From positions 1-64,000 of the forward strand of contig JAIQFO010000008.1 in the NCBI GenBank assembly GCA_020073215.1: a DNA stretch of 64,000 bases. The letters are read 5' to 3'. This DNA is from Terriglobia bacterium (GTDB taxonomy: Bacteria; Acidobacteriota; Terriglobia; Terriglobales; Acidobacteriaceae). Of this stretch, positions 50,678 to 59,894 are shown in pieces (within the stretch, counting starts at the first letter, position 1; every line of letters begins with the position of its first letter). Made by a program: the position numbers and the translations under genes. The notes under the pieces are model-generated. The model saw only the letters and a program-made list of their open reading frames with translations, was not told the origin of the DNA and did no database searches.

Positions 50678-51793
50678 ATGCTTGCCGACTACGCGGTGCG
50701 GGTTGAAGAGTCCCGAGGACGCCGCCATCCCGAGCCGGCGCATCCTTACCGCAACGATTTTCAGCGCGACCGCGATCGTGTTGTCCACTCTCGAGCCTTT
50801 CGGCGGCTGGAAGCAAAGACGCAGGTTTTCACCCGCCGTTACTCCGACCACTTCCGCAACCGGCTGACGCACACCATTGAGGTGGCGCAGATCTCGCGCA
50901 CCATCGCCGCGCAACTTGGGCTGAATTGCGACCTGGTGGAGGCGCTTGCCCTGGTGCACGACCTTGGCCACCCTCCGTTCGGGCACTCCGGAGAAAAGGC
51001 GCTCGATACCGTCATGCGGCAGCACGGGCTTTCGTTCGATCACAACCTGCATGCGCTCCGAATTGTGGAAGACTTCGAACTCCGCTACGCCTCGTTCCGC
51101 GGCCTGAATCTTACCTTCGAAGTGCGCGAGGGCATCATCAAGCATTCGCACGATTACAACGCCGAAGACCATCCCGAACTCGCCGAGTATCTGCTCGATC
51201 AGCGCCCGCCCCTTGAAGCGCAGCTCATCGACCTGACCGACGAGATTGCCTACAACACGGCGGACCTCGACGACGGCTACGAAGCCCGTTTGCTCGTGGT
51301 CGAGCAGGTCGCGGACAGCGTGGACCTTTTCGCGCGCCACTACCGCGACGCAAAAAGCCTGTACGCGAATGCCCCTGAAAAGATGGTTTTTAACGAGGCG
51401 CTGAAAAGTATTTTCGATGGACTTGTCGGAGACCTGATCAAGAATACGGCGCAACGTGTGCATGCGGCGGGCGTGCATTCTCTGGAGGATGTCCGCCGCC
51501 ACGGCGAGCGGCTTGCGGCGTTCAGTCCGCCCGTCGAAGAGCAGCGACGCCGGCTGAAAGAGTTTCTCTACGAAAATCTTTACTACAGCCCGGCGCTGGC
51601 GGCGGAGAAGGAAGATGCCGAGCGCATCACCGTCGAGCTCTTCGCCCACTGGATGGAGGAGCCCGACGATCTGCCCCGCACCTACCGCGAAAAAGCCGCC
51701 CAGGAGCCCCTACCGCGCGTCATCTGCGACTACATCGCGGGGATGACTGACCCGTTTATCTACCAGCAGTACGAGAAGTATTGCGGGGAATAG
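50678..51793 (+). CDS. dgt: deoxyguanosinetriphosphate triphosphohydrolase-like protein
   Basis: HD-domain metalloenzyme that hydrolyses dNTPs to nucleoside and triphosphate, balancing nucleotide pools. The 371-residue product has the family start DYAVRVEESRGRRHPE, the RAFRRLEAKTQVF block, the first His in RLTHTIEVAQISR, the HD pair in LALVHDLGHPPFGHSGEKAL, and a late DEIAYNTADLDD. Length fits the Dgt subfamily 2 proteins. TAGACT (50666-50671) ends 6 nt before the ATG and no Shine-Dalgarno is present. The deoxynucleoside kinase at 35323 would act on its products. Confidence 0.93.
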   Translation: MLADYAVRVEESRGRRHPEPAHPYRNDFQRDRDRVVHSRAFRRLEAKTQVFTRRYSDHFRNRLTHTIEVAQISRTIAAQLGLNCDLVEALALVHDLGHPPFGHSGEKALDTVMRQHGLSFDHNLHALRIVEDFELRYASFRGLNLTFEVREGIIKHSHDYNAEDHPELAEYLLDQRPPLEAQLIDLTDEIAYNTADLDDGYEARLLVVEQVADSVDLFARHYRDAKSLYANAPEKMVFNEALKSIFDGLVGDLIKNTAQRVHAAGVHSLEDVRRHGERLAAFSPPVEEQRRRLKEFLYENLYYSPALAAEKEDAERITVELFAHWMEEPDDLPRTYREKAAQEPLPRVICDYIAGMTDPFIYQQYEKYCGE

Positions 51794-51840
51794 CAGCCGG
51801 TGGCGAAATGTCTCGGCGTTCTACCTCCTAATTTTGATTT

Positions 51841-51920
51841 TGTCATCCTGAGCGAAGCGAAGGACCTGCTTTCTTATCAGCGCAAAGGACAGCAGGTCCT
51901 TCGCTTCGCTCAGGATGACA
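51841..51920. repeat. snap-back repeat, family D copy 2 (perfect 30-bp arms)
   Basis: Arms 51841-51870 and 51891-51920 are perfectly complementary over 30 bp (left arm begins TGTCATCCTGAGCGAAGCGA) with a 20-nt loop. Lies between the converging ends of dgt and the sugar dehydrogenase gene, where it could act as a bidirectional transcript end. Confidence 0.9.
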
Positions 51921-51939
51921 ATTCTTTAAAGGAGGCAAT

Positions 51940-53076
51940 TTACTTTGCGTACGTCACCCGGTAGATCACGCCCCCGGCGTCATCGCTCACATACATCGTT
52001 CCATCGCCGCCAAACACAATTCCCACCGGACGCCCCATCCACCGGCCTTTCTTCGTTTCGCCGGGCGCGAGCCATCCGGTAATGAAGTCTTCCGCGCCGC
52101 CTTGCGGCTGGCCCTGGCCGTCGAGTTTCACGCGCACGACTTTGTATCCCGTCGGAACGCTGCGATTCCACGACCCATGAAATGCGACGAACAGATTGTT
52201 TCGGTACTCGGCGGGAAACTCCGCACCTTCGTAGAACGCGAGCCCCAACGGAGCGGAGTGCGCTGGCATCTGGACCTTCGGCCGGGCCACATTCTGGCAA
52301 CGATCGTCCCCAGGCTTCGTGAAGTTTGGATCGGGTACGCGGTCGCCATAGCAATAGGGCCAGCCAAAATCGCCGCCGTCTTTGCCGAGATCGACGATCA
52401 CTTCCGGCGGCAGATCGTCGCCCAGCCAGTCGCGTCCGTTGACGGTGGCCCACACCGTATCCGTTTTCGGATTCACCGCCAGCCCCACCGCATTGCGCAG
52501 GCCTTTCGCGAAGATCTTCTGGCCGCTGCCATCCGGAGTGAATTCCATCACGGCCGCTCGCCGCGAATCTTTTTCGATGCAGACGTTGCAACTCGATCCG
52601 GCCGAGACGTACATCTTGCCGCCATGAAACAGGAGAGTGCGCGTGGAGTGCCCGCCGCCGGGGGGCAGATCGGCCAGTCGTTTCGGATTGGAAGCCCGCA
52701 GGTTTGCTTCGTCCCAGTCATAGCGGCGAACCTTGTCGTTCTCCGCGACGTACAGCTTGCCTTCGTAAAACGCGAGCCCGTGCGGCTCATTCAGCCTGTC
52801 GAGGACAGTTACCGTCCGCTCGGCCTTGCCCGCGTGTTTCGGGTCGGGTAGCGCGACCACCTTGCCCTCGCCCGACTCGCTGACGAGCAGCGTGCCGCCG
52901 GGGCTGAAGATCATCATGCGGGCGCCATCCACGTCTTCGGCGAAAACTGAGATATGAAAACCTGGCGGCGTTTTCAGTCGCGCAAGATCGAAACGAGTCT
53001 TCTCAGCGTGCGCAGAACCGGTGTGAGCCAGGACTGCGACGAGCGAGGAAAGTAGCGCAAGCCATATTCGGCGCAT
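51940..53076 (-). CDS. PQQ-dependent aldose/sorbosone dehydrogenase-like protein
   Basis: A 378-residue six-bladed propeller of the soluble glucose/sorbosone dehydrogenase family, which oxidises sugars with PQQ as cofactor. A signal peptide (MRRIWLALLSSLVAVLAHTG, cleaved near SAHAEK) places it in the periplasm. Blocks include PPGFHISVFAEDVDGARMM, VLDRLNEPHGLAFYEGKLYV, KGLRNAVGLAVNP and FGWPYCYGD; HSTRTLLFHGGKMY carries likely cofactor contacts. PQQ synthesis genes are not in the window. The ATG at 53076 is preferred to that at 53091. Confidence 0.88.
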   Translation of the reverse strand: MRRIWLALLSSLVAVLAHTGSAHAEKTRFDLARLKTPPGFHISVFAEDVDGARMMIFSPGGTLLVSESGEGKVVALPDPKHAGKAERTVTVLDRLNEPHGLAFYEGKLYVAENDKVRRYDWDEANLRASNPKRLADLPPGGGHSTRTLLFHGGKMYVSAGSSCNVCIEKDSRRAAVMEFTPDGSGQKIFAKGLRNAVGLAVNPKTDTVWATVNGRDWLGDDLPPEVIVDLGKDGGDFGWPYCYGDRVPDPNFTKPGDDRCQNVARPKVQMPAHSAPLGLAFYEGAEFPAEYRNNLFVAFHGSWNRSVPTGYKVVRVKLDGQGQPQGGAEDFITGWLAPGETKKGRWMGRPVGIVFGGDGTMYVSDDAGGVIYRVTYAK

Positions 53077-53091
53077 GTCTGGGCGACCCAT

Positions 53092-53506
53092 AATCCATTA
53101 ATGGATGACTCCGCAGTCGGCAGCGTTCATTTTTTTCAATGATCCGATTCCTTGCGGTTTGCGACGATCCTCCGAAAAGAAGGGCCTCTGCACGCAGTTT
53201 TTATATCAGTTCCCGCCAAAATTACCGTTAGGCGCGGTGCGGGGGCGAGGAACGGTGGTATACAATATCCTTGAAAATAAAGCACTTGCATTCCACGCCC
53301 AGCCCCCGGGCATTTGGCACGCAAACTGTTTATAGAAATGCGCACCCGTGGTATGGGCAGCTTTTTAAGGCAAGCGTTTTGAGGAACCAAGCGTCGGCGG
53401 TTGCCTTGCGAAAGTTTACGAAGTCAGTTAGTGAAACGACGCAATCAAAAATCGCGCCGCAAGGCGCCCGGAGTGGTTCTCCACTCTCCCTTGGAGGAAC
53501 AGTAAA
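53092..53506. other. 415-bp leader and promoter region of the OmpA-like gene
   Basis: No ORF is supported. It holds a TATACAAT at about 53260-53267, the candidate sigma-54 promoter at 53315-53331, and a hairpin GAGTGG-TTCT-CCACTC (about 53472-53487) ending a few nt before the GGAGG Shine-Dalgarno. The region is less GC-rich than its surroundings, as expected of a regulated promoter. Confidence 0.55.
53315..53331 (+). promoter_or_regulatory. candidate sigma-54 (-24/-12) promoter
   Basis: TTGGCACG (GG at 53316-53317), exactly 10 nt, then TGTTTA (GT at 53328-53329 where GC is usual). Spacing is right and the -24 part is consensus; the -12 part has one mismatch. The leader to the ATG at 53507 would be about 165 nt. 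Confidence 0.4.
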
Positions 53507-54382
53507 ATGAAAAACCGCACTATCTTCGCTCTGCTGCTGGCTGTAATCCTGGCAGTGCCAGTATTCGCGCAGGACAATTCCGCCACCCAAACTCAGCCTG
53601 CGACGGGTCAGACCGCAGCCCAGCCGGCTACTAAAGCCGATACGGCCACGGGGAAAGATCCGCTGCAACCCGAGACTCGCCAAGGCTTCTGGGGCAAGAT
53701 GAACCCGTTTGCGCGCAAGAAGTATGTTGCGCGCCAGACCCAGCCGATCCGCGACCGCGTCAACGAACTCGATGAGTTGACCGCCTCCAACACCCGGGCG
53801 ATCAAGGATACCGATGCGCGCGCGCAGCAGGGAATCCAACTCGCTTCGGCCAAGGCTAACGAAGCCGATCAGCACGCCATCGACGCCGGTAACCGGGCGC
53901 AAGCCGCGCAGCAGACCGCGACACAGGCTCACACCCGTCTGAACACGGTCGAGAAGGTAGTCACGAACATCGATCAGTACCAGCCCTCCGCCCAAACCGA
54001 AATCCGCTTCAAACCTGGACAGACGGTGCTGAGCCAGGCCGCGAAGACTGCTCTCGATGAAATGGCCACCCCGCTGAAGAACCAGCGCGGCTACGTCGTC
54101 GAAGTCCAGGGCTTTGCGTCCGGTCACGGGCAGGTCGCGATTGCCAACTCGCAGAAGATGGCGGAGTCGGTAGTGCGCTACCTGGCACTGAACCACGACA
54201 TTCCGATCTACCGGATTTACCTGGTCGGCATGGGCAATGCACCGGTGCCGGCGACGTCCACCGAGGGCGAAGCGAAACCCAAGCGCATCACGGGCGGCCG
54301 CGTCGAAGTCAGCCTCCTGAAGAACGACCTGGAGCAGCTTGCTTCCACCAGCACGACTGCGGATCAACCACAGCAGAAGTAA
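53507..54382 (+). CDS. OmpA-family outer-membrane/peptidoglycan-binding protein
   Basis: A 291-residue exported protein. Signal peptide MKNRTIFALLLAVILAVPVF cleaved at AQ; a Gln/Thr/Ala-rich stretch; RQGFWGKMNPFARKKY; then a long helical region with periodic Ala/Asp (about 85-150, Lpp-like coiled coil with TRAIKDTDARAQQGIQLASA); and a C-terminal OmpA domain (about 160-270) with AKTALDEMATPLKNQRGYVV and SQKMAESVVRYLALNHDI, the peptidoglycan-binding fold. GGAGGAACAG is its Shine-Dalgarno. A perfect terminator follows. Its long leader and possible sigma-54 promoter suggest regulated expression. Confidence 0.9.
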   Translation: MKNRTIFALLLAVILAVPVFAQDNSATQTQPATGQTAAQPATKADTATGKDPLQPETRQGFWGKMNPFARKKYVARQTQPIRDRVNELDELTASNTRAIKDTDARAQQGIQLASAKANEADQHAIDAGNRAQAAQQTATQAHTRLNTVEKVVTNIDQYQPSAQTEIRFKPGQTVLSQAAKTALDEMATPLKNQRGYVVEVQGFASGHGQVAIANSQKMAESVVRYLALNHDIPIYRIYLVGMGNAPVPATSTEGEAKPKRITGGRVEVSLLKNDLEQLASTSTTADQPQQK

Positions 54383-54407
54383 AGAAGCAGTACCCTCCCC
54401 CCTGAGT

Positions 54408-54435
54408 GCCTCCCATGAAAATGGGAGGCTTTTTT
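54408..54435 (+). terminator. rho-independent terminator of the OmpA-like gene
   Basis: GCCTCCCAT-GAAA-ATGGGAGGC, a perfect 9-bp stem with a GAAA tetraloop, followed by six T. It begins 25 nt after the stop codon. Confidence 0.95.
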
Positions 54436-54570
54436 ATTGGTGTGGAGGCGGCGCTGCTGAACGCGGTTACTCTCGGTCGGGAGCGCTATGACCTGGTAAC
54501 AACACCTGTTTTAGTGCGAGGTCTACAATCCAATTGAAAACACGCCGGCTGCCAGAGAAGTGGAGGGAAT

Positions 54571-55032
54571 ATGAAGTACAAGTCTGTGATCGCCACCACG
54601 TTGCTCGCCCTTTTAGGTGTTGCCGCATGCGCTCAGACCACAGACGCTGGCTTCTCAGTGGTGGTGCGGCATTTTGTAGCGCCTGCGTATCCGGTCGCCG
54701 CATGGCTAGCACGCGTTCAGGGAACCGTCGTCACCGAGGTCATAATCAAGCCTGATGGGACGCCGGATTCCGTGGAATTTGTTTCTGCACATCCGATGTT
54801 CCGTCAACCAGTCGAGACCGCGCTGAAACAGTGGTCATTCCAGCCGATTTCGACGGCCACAACTCTGAAAATTACAATACGGTTTCAGCTCGATGCCGAT
54901 TGTCCTTTGACTGGCTCACAGGAGCCGGATAAGCGTTATTACGTTCGGACACGAGTTTCGGCCGATCTTCCGTCGAATATTGAGGTAACCACCTGCTTGC
55001 CAATCACGACAATCAACACGGGAAAATCGTAA
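54571..55032 (+). CDS. TonB C-terminal domain protein
   Basis: A 153-residue exported protein. The N-terminus (MKYKSVIATTLLALLGVAAC) may be a lipoprotein signal with Cys20. Residues 30-110 form a TonB C-terminal-like fold (FVAPAYPVAAWLARVQGTVV, EVIIKPDGTPDSVEFVSAHP, VETALKQWSFQP). It has no membrane-spanning TonB helix with Pro-rich linker and no exbBD nearby, so it is unlikely to be the classic energy transducer; such single-domain proteins are common in acidobacteria and uncharacterised. GGAGGG precedes the ATG. Confidence 0.82.
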   Translation: MKYKSVIATTLLALLGVAACAQTTDAGFSVVVRHFVAPAYPVAAWLARVQGTVVTEVIIKPDGTPDSVEFVSAHPMFRQPVETALKQWSFQPISTATTLKITIRFQLDADCPLTGSQEPDKRYYVRTRVSADLPSNIEVTTCLPITTINTGKS

Positions 55033-55182
55033 CTGTTGAGAAATCGCCATAGCACTCACAATGCCGGAATCGGCTCGTCGCTGGCCGTTGGTCGGCCATA
55101 CGGAACGAGTCACAACTTAAGTAAGCGTTACGGAGCAGAGCCCCACACTTGCCTCCGGCATCGTGGTATCCTGCAACGCGTC

Positions 55183-55698
55183 ATGGAAACTCTGTCCTAC
55201 GTCCGCACATCTTCGCCGGTCGGCCCTCTCTTCCTTGCCGCGTCCACGAAGGGCTTGGTGCGGCTGGAATTCGAAGATCGCGCGATGAAGATAAATCCCC
55301 ATACGACTCAGCTGCAGGAGTCCAAGCCAGCCCTCGCGCCCTATCTGCGCGAGCTCGATGAATACTTTGCGGGCGAACGCCGCGAGTTCTCCTTCCCGCT
55401 TGATCTTCGCGGAACCGAGTTCCAACTCGCGTGCTGGCGCGCACTGCTTGAAATCCCTTACGGCGAGACCCGCAGCTACCGTGACATTGCGAAAGCGATT
55501 GGCCACCCGCACGCCTACCGTGCCGTCGGCATGTCGAACAACCGGAACCCAGTCGCTATCGTCGTTCCCTGCCACCGGGTGATCGCATCGAGCGGCTCGC
55601 TGTGCGGATATGGTGGCGGGCTAGACGTCAAGCGCAAATTGCTCGACCTTGAGCAAGCGAACGTTAGTCCGCGTCTTCCGCTGGGAATCGGTGCGTGA
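55183..55698 (+). CDS. ogt: methylated-DNA-[protein]-cysteine S-methyltransferase
   Basis: Suicide repair protein that takes the alkyl group of O6-alkylguanine onto its own cysteine. The 171-residue product starts at ATG 55183 (METLSYVRTSSPVGPLFLAA). It has the RPL-type core FQLACWRALLEIPYGETRSY, the DNA-binding helix HPHAYRAVGMSNNRNP and the active site IVVPCHRVIASSG. There is no Ada N-terminal domain. A longer frame from 55036 is not supported; TATCCT (55167-55172) lies 10 nt before the start. Confidence 0.94.
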   Translation: METLSYVRTSSPVGPLFLAASTKGLVRLEFEDRAMKINPHTTQLQESKPALAPYLRELDEYFAGERREFSFPLDLRGTEFQLACWRALLEIPYGETRSYRDIAKAIGHPHAYRAVGMSNNRNPVAIVVPCHRVIASSGSLCGYGGGLDVKRKLLDLEQANVSPRLPLGIGA

Positions 55699-55744
55699 GC
55701 CCGATTTTCCGCGTAATTCCTGTACACTAGCCGGCATCTTCATT

Positions 55745-57091
55745 GTGAACGCCCCGGGCTCATCCACGACATCGACCGTCCGCAAGGCCAGCCTCTTCTA
55801 TTTCGTCTTCGTGATGTTTTCCTACACCACTGGCGGCCCCTTCGGACTCGAAGGCATGGTAAGCACCAGCGGCCCCGGCATGGGCCTGATCTTTTTGCTG
55901 GTCATCCCGTTCCTGTTGAGCATTCCGGTGTCGTTCGTCGCCGCCGAACTCACCACCGCCATGCCCGTCGAAGGCGGATTCTATCGCTGGACCCGCGCCG
56001 CCTTCGGAGATTTCTGGGGATTTCTCGCCGGTTGGTGGAACTGGTCCGCCTCATTCATCCTCGGCAGCTCCTATGCCGTGATGTTCACCGACTATCTGAC
56101 TTACTATTTTCCCGGGATCAGCGGCTGGAAGCATTGGCTCGTTTCTTTCGCGCTGATCGTCGTCATCACCTGGCTCAATGTCCGTGGCATCCAGATGGTG
56201 GGCAAAGCGGCCACGGTTCTCGAATTGTTTATGTTCATTCCCGTGATCGCCATGGTCGTCATTGGATTTGCCAAGTGGCATCACAACCCGTTTGCGCCGT
56301 TGGTCCCGCCGCATCAGCCTTTTTTCAAAGCATTCGGAGTCGGCTTGGCCCTGGCCATTTGGGGTTACGCCGGATACGAGCAAGTCTCAAGCGTGGCCGG
56401 GGAGGTTGAGAACCCGCAGCGCACTTATCCGAGAGCGCTTGCCGTGGTCATTCCGCTTTCCATCGCGACGTATTTTCTGCCGGTGCTGGCCGGAACGGCC
56501 GCGCTCGGAAACTGGCAAGAATGGAACGACGGATACTTTTCCACCGCGGCGTTGCTGATCGGGGGCCCCTGGCTCGGCCATCTGATGGCGATCGCCGCCA
56601 TGGCCGGCGCCGTCGCGCTGCTCAACGCCACCATGCTCACCGCCACCCCCATGCCCTTCGCGCTCGCCGAAGACGGATACCTGCCGCCATTCCTCGCGCG
56701 CCGTCATCCGCGTTATGGCACGCCCTGGATCGCGATCCTGATCTCCGCCGCCATCTACGCATCCCTGGCGCTGCACTCGCTCGGCGACTTGATCAGCATC
56801 TATGGCTGGCTGCGGGGCGCGACTACCGGGCTGACCGTCCTCTCCGCCTGGGGACTGCGCCGCAAACAGCCCGATTTGCCACGACCTTTCCGCATTCCCG
56901 GCGGCAACCTCGGACTGCTCTATGTGATCGCCTTGCCGATGGCGATGACCTGCGTCGCCTTGTGGAATAGCCCTAAGATCGCGAAGCTCTTCGGCCCGTG
57001 CCTCCTTGCCGCCGGCTTGGTCGTATATTTTGTGGTGAAATGGTTTGGCAAGCGCGCCGCGCAGAAGGCCTCAGACGCCCGGCCTGCGTGA
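55745..57091 (+). CDS. APC-family amino acid permease
   Basis: A 448-residue inner-membrane transporter with about 12 helices. The first helix carries the GPFGLEGMVSTSGPGMGL unwound-helix Gly motif and the conserved ELTTAMPVEGGFYRWTRAAF block of the APC superfamily (closest by eye to plant-PUT/LAT-like polyamine and amino acid members). The GTG at 55745 gives a short N-terminus; a longer frame overlaps ogt. The stop overlaps a GTG of the amidase gene (57088-57091), so permease and amidase are probably one operon importing and hydrolysing an amide or amino-acid derivative. Confidence 0.85.
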   Translation: MNAPGSSTTSTVRKASLFYFVFVMFSYTTGGPFGLEGMVSTSGPGMGLIFLLVIPFLLSIPVSFVAAELTTAMPVEGGFYRWTRAAFGDFWGFLAGWWNWSASFILGSSYAVMFTDYLTYYFPGISGWKHWLVSFALIVVITWLNVRGIQMVGKAATVLELFMFIPVIAMVVIGFAKWHHNPFAPLVPPHQPFFKAFGVGLALAIWGYAGYEQVSSVAGEVENPQRTYPRALAVVIPLSIATYFLPVLAGTAALGNWQEWNDGYFSTAALLIGGPWLGHLMAIAAMAGAVALLNATMLTATPMPFALAEDGYLPPFLARRHPRYGTPWIAILISAAIYASLALHSLGDLISIYGWLRGATTGLTVLSAWGLRRKQPDLPRPFRIPGGNLGLLYVIALPMAMTCVALWNSPKIAKLFGPCLLAAGLVVYFVVKWFGKRAAQKASDARPA

Positions 57092-57114
57092 TTCATTCGA
57101 CGTGCGAGGGTCAT

Positions 57115-58491
57115 GTGCTTTTTACCATCTGCGAATTAAGCCGGCAGATTCGCGACCGCTCTATCTCTCCCGTGGAGCTCACCCAGCACTGCCTCGTACT
57201 GATCGAAAAGCTCAACCCGGCGCTCAACGCCTTCATCACGGTCACCGCCGACCGCGCTCTGGAACGAGCGCGGGTCGCCGAGCGCGAAATCTTTCGGGGA
57301 GACTATCGCGGCCCGCTGCACGGCATCCCTATCGGACTCAAAGATATTATCGATACCGCCGGACTCCGCACTACCGCAGCCAGCGCACTGTTCAAAGATC
57401 GCATTCCCACCGAAGACGCCGAGGTTGTGCGCCGCCTGCGCTGCGGTGGCGCGATCATTCTAGGCAAGCAGAATCTGCACGAATTCGCCTATGGCGGCAG
57501 TTCGATGATCAGCTTCTTTGGCGAGGTCCACAACCCGTGGGATGCGGCGCGCGTTACTGGAGGCTCTTCCGGAGGCTCCGCCGCCAGCGTTGCCGCCGCT
57601 CTTGGATTCGCCGCGGTTGGCACCGACACGGCCGGTTCCATCCGTCTGCCTGCCGCTTACTGCGGGGTCGTCGGGCTTAAGCCGACTTATGGCCGTGTGA
57701 GCGCCCGTGGGGTCATTCCATTGTCGCCGTCGTACGACCACGTCGGCCCCATCACGAATTCGGTCTATGACGCGGCTCTGATGCTGCAAGTTATGTCCGA
57801 CTTCAAGGCCGGGGACCCCTGCGCTCAGCCTAGTCTGGTCGCCCGGTTCGATCAGCTGCCGACGAGCCTGCGCATCGGAATTCCGCGTCCATTCTTCTTC
57901 GACGATCTCCATCCCGAAGTTACCGCCGCCATCGAAAAAGCAATTGAGTGTTTCCGCGAACTCCATGCTGAAATCCGAGAGATCAGGCTCGAGGTCTCCA
58001 CCGACCGCACGCTTGCCAGCGCTGAAGCCTACGCCTATCACGAGGCATTCGTAGCCCAATCCCCAGAGCTTTACCAGCCTGCTACGCTTGATCGCATCCG
58101 ATCGGGAGCCAACATCTCCACGGACGATGCTCGGCGGGCCCGCCAGGAACTCGAAGCGAGCCGTCACACCATCGGAAAGATATTCGATGAAGTGGACGTG
58201 CTGCTGACGCCCACGGTTCCGATTCCGCCGCCGGTGATCGCCGACCTGCGCGAACGTCCCGACGACCTGCGTCCGCAGGAACTGATCATGCTGCGCAACA
58301 CGCGGCCGTTCAATGTCTGGGGCATTCCTACGATTTCCGTTCCATGCGGATTCACAAACGATGGCCTGCCGATCGGCCTGCAACTGGCCTCCGCTCCCTG
58401 GCGGGAGGACGTGGTGCTGCAGGCTGCGCATGCCTACGAGCAGGCGACGGAATGGCACAAGAGGATGCCCGGGCCACTTCGAACCACATAG
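57115..58491 (+). CDS. amidase-signature hydrolase
   Basis: Serine amidase of about 458 residues. The Ser-cisSer-Lys triad is clear: Lys in GIPIGLKDIIDTAG, cis-Ser in RVTGGSSGGSAASVA and the nucleophile in GTDTAGSIRLPAAYCG, followed by GLKPTYGRVSARGV. Substrate is not evident; GatA is less likely because no gatC or gatB adjoins (the yqeY gene at the window end is unrelated in position). The GTG at 57115 with GAGGG upstream gives the usual N-terminus; a GTG at 57088 overlapping the permease stop is the alternative. Confidence 0.88.
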   Translation: MLFTICELSRQIRDRSISPVELTQHCLVLIEKLNPALNAFITVTADRALERARVAEREIFRGDYRGPLHGIPIGLKDIIDTAGLRTTAASALFKDRIPTEDAEVVRRLRCGGAIILGKQNLHEFAYGGSSMISFFGEVHNPWDAARVTGGSSGGSAASVAAALGFAAVGTDTAGSIRLPAAYCGVVGLKPTYGRVSARGVIPLSPSYDHVGPITNSVYDAALMLQVMSDFKAGDPCAQPSLVARFDQLPTSLRIGIPRPFFFDDLHPEVTAAIEKAIECFRELHAEIREIRLEVSTDRTLASAEAYAYHEAFVAQSPELYQPATLDRIRSGANISTDDARRARQELEASRHTIGKIFDEVDVLLTPTVPIPPPVIADLRERPDDLRPQELIMLRNTRPFNVWGIPTISVPCGFTNDGLPIGLQLASAPWREDVVLQAAHAYEQATEWHKRMPGPLRTT

Positions 58492-58497
58492 GAGTAG

Positions 58498-58560
58498 GGG
58501 TCCTTCGACTCCGCACGACGATGCGCGTTGCGCACATCGTGCTCCGCTCAGGATGACAAA
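58498..58560. repeat. family D repeat, degenerate copy 3
   Basis: Outer ends GGGGTCCTTCGACTCCG and CTCCGCTCAGGATGACAAAA are like the right arm and ends of the copies at 12174 and 51841; the centre is a separate palindrome GATGCGCGTTGCGCACATC. Lies between the converging amidase and tyrS genes. Confidence 0.6.
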
Positions 58561-58572
58561 ATTTGAGAGAGT

Positions 58573-59817
58573 TCAGGAGCTCGTCAGCACGACCTTCTTG
58601 ATTCTTCTTCCCAACCGCACCGTTAGTGTTGCGCCCGCTGAAGCCCTGGCCATCGGCGTAGTTGTCTTCACACCGTCCACGCTGACCGCGCTTTCCTTGA
58701 TCTTCCGATCCGCTTCGCTGGTCGACGCTGCAAAGCCGATCTTGACGAGAACTTTCGCTAGCCGCGCGCCATCGCCTTCGCGATTCGCGACTTCGGCGAA
58801 AGGAACGAGCGCTATTTCGATTTCTTCCGGCACCTGATCTTTCTGGAACTGTTTTGCCCAATCCTCGGCCGCTTTCCCCGCAACCTCCGCCGAGTGAAAA
58901 TCCGCCACAATCCCCCGCGCAAGCTCTTTCTTCAGCGCCATCGGATGTGCCTTCCCGCTGTCAGCATCGGCCTTCATTTGCGCGATGGCGTCCACCCGCA
59001 CATCCGTCAGCAGCTCGTAATAGCGCCACATCATCTGGTCGGAAATCGACATCACCTTGCCGTACATCTCGAGCGGAGGTTCGTGAATGCCAATCGCGTT
59101 TCCCAACGACTTCGACATCTTGTTCACGCCGTCGAGCCCTTCGAGGATCGGCGTGGTCAGCACCACCTGCGACTCCTGGCCGTAGGCTCGCTGCAACTCG
59201 CGCCCCACCAGCAGATTGAACTTCTGATCGGTGCCGCCCAGCTCCACGTCGGCTTCGAGCGCGACCGAGTCATATCCCTGCGCCAGCGGATAGAGCAGTT
59301 CATGCATGGCAATCGGCTTCTCGTCGTGGAAACGCTTGTGGAAGTCCTCGCGCTCGAGCATCTGCGAGACTGTGTACTTCGCCGTCAAACGGATGAAGTC
59401 TTCGGCTGAGAACTTCGAGAACCAGCGGCTGTTGAAGTCGACCACCGTTTTTTCCTTGCTGAGAATTCTGAAAACCTGCGCCTTGTAAGTTTCGGCGTTC
59501 TCCGCAATCTGTTCCCGGGTCAGCGGAGGCCGCGTCGCCGAGCGTCCCGTCGGATCGCCGATCATCCCGGTGAAATCGCCGATCAGAAAGATGACGGTGT
59601 GACCGAGATCCTGAAAATGCTTCAGTTTGCGCAGCAGGACCGTGTGCCCCAGGTGCAGATCGGGCGCGGTCGGATCGAAGCCCGCCTTCACCTTGAGCGG
59701 CTTGCCGGAAGCGCGTGAACGTTCGAGCTTCGAGCGCAGTTCGGATTCCTTGACGATCTCCGCCGCGCCCTTCTTGAGGTAAGCCAGTTGTTCTTCGACC
59801 GGTGGAAAGAGAGCCAT
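58573..59817 (-). CDS. tyrS: tyrosyl-tRNA synthetase
   Basis: Class I aminoacyl-tRNA synthetase charging tRNA-Tyr. The 414-residue product has the HIGH-type motif in [25 protein letters not shown] as KMSKS, and a C-terminal S4 domain ([20 protein letters not shown]). The sequence is of the TyrZ-like type (motif [16 protein letters not shown]), distinct from the E. coli TyrRS form. A TATAAT on the minus strand (59831-59826) ends 8 nt before the ATG, with no Shine-Dalgarno. Confidence 0.96.
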   Translation of the reverse strand: MALFPPVEEQLAYLKKGAAEIVKESELRSKLERSRASGKPLKVKAGFDPTAPDLHLGHTVLLRKLKHFQDLGHTVIFLIGDFTGMIGDPTGRSATRPPLTREQIAENAETYKAQVFRILSKEKTVVDFNSRWFSKFSAEDFIRLTAKYTVSQMLEREDFHKRFHDEKPIAMHELLYPLAQGYDSVALEADVELGGTDQKFNLLVGRELQRAYGQESQVVLTTPILEGLDGVNKMSKSLGNAIGIHEPPLEMYGKVMSISDQMMWRYYELLTDVRVDAIAQMKADADSGKAHPMALKKELARGIVADFHSAEVAGKAAEDWAKQFQKDQVPEEIEIALVPFAEVANREGDGARLAKVLVKIGFAASTSEADRKIKESAVSVDGVKTTTPMARASAGATLTVRLGRRIKKVVLTSS

Positions 59818-59825
59818 GCGTTCTG

Positions 59826-59831
59826 ATTATA
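59826..59831 (-). promoter_or_regulatory. TATAAT -10 element of tyrS
   Basis: Perfect TATAAT on the minus strand; 8 nt to the ATG at 59817. Near-leaderless spacing, no Shine-Dalgarno visible. Confidence 0.45.
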
Positions 59832-59894
59832 ACGATCCGTACCCAACGAGCCGCATCTCAGCCATTAGGCACAACTATCGGGTTCAACAAGTTG

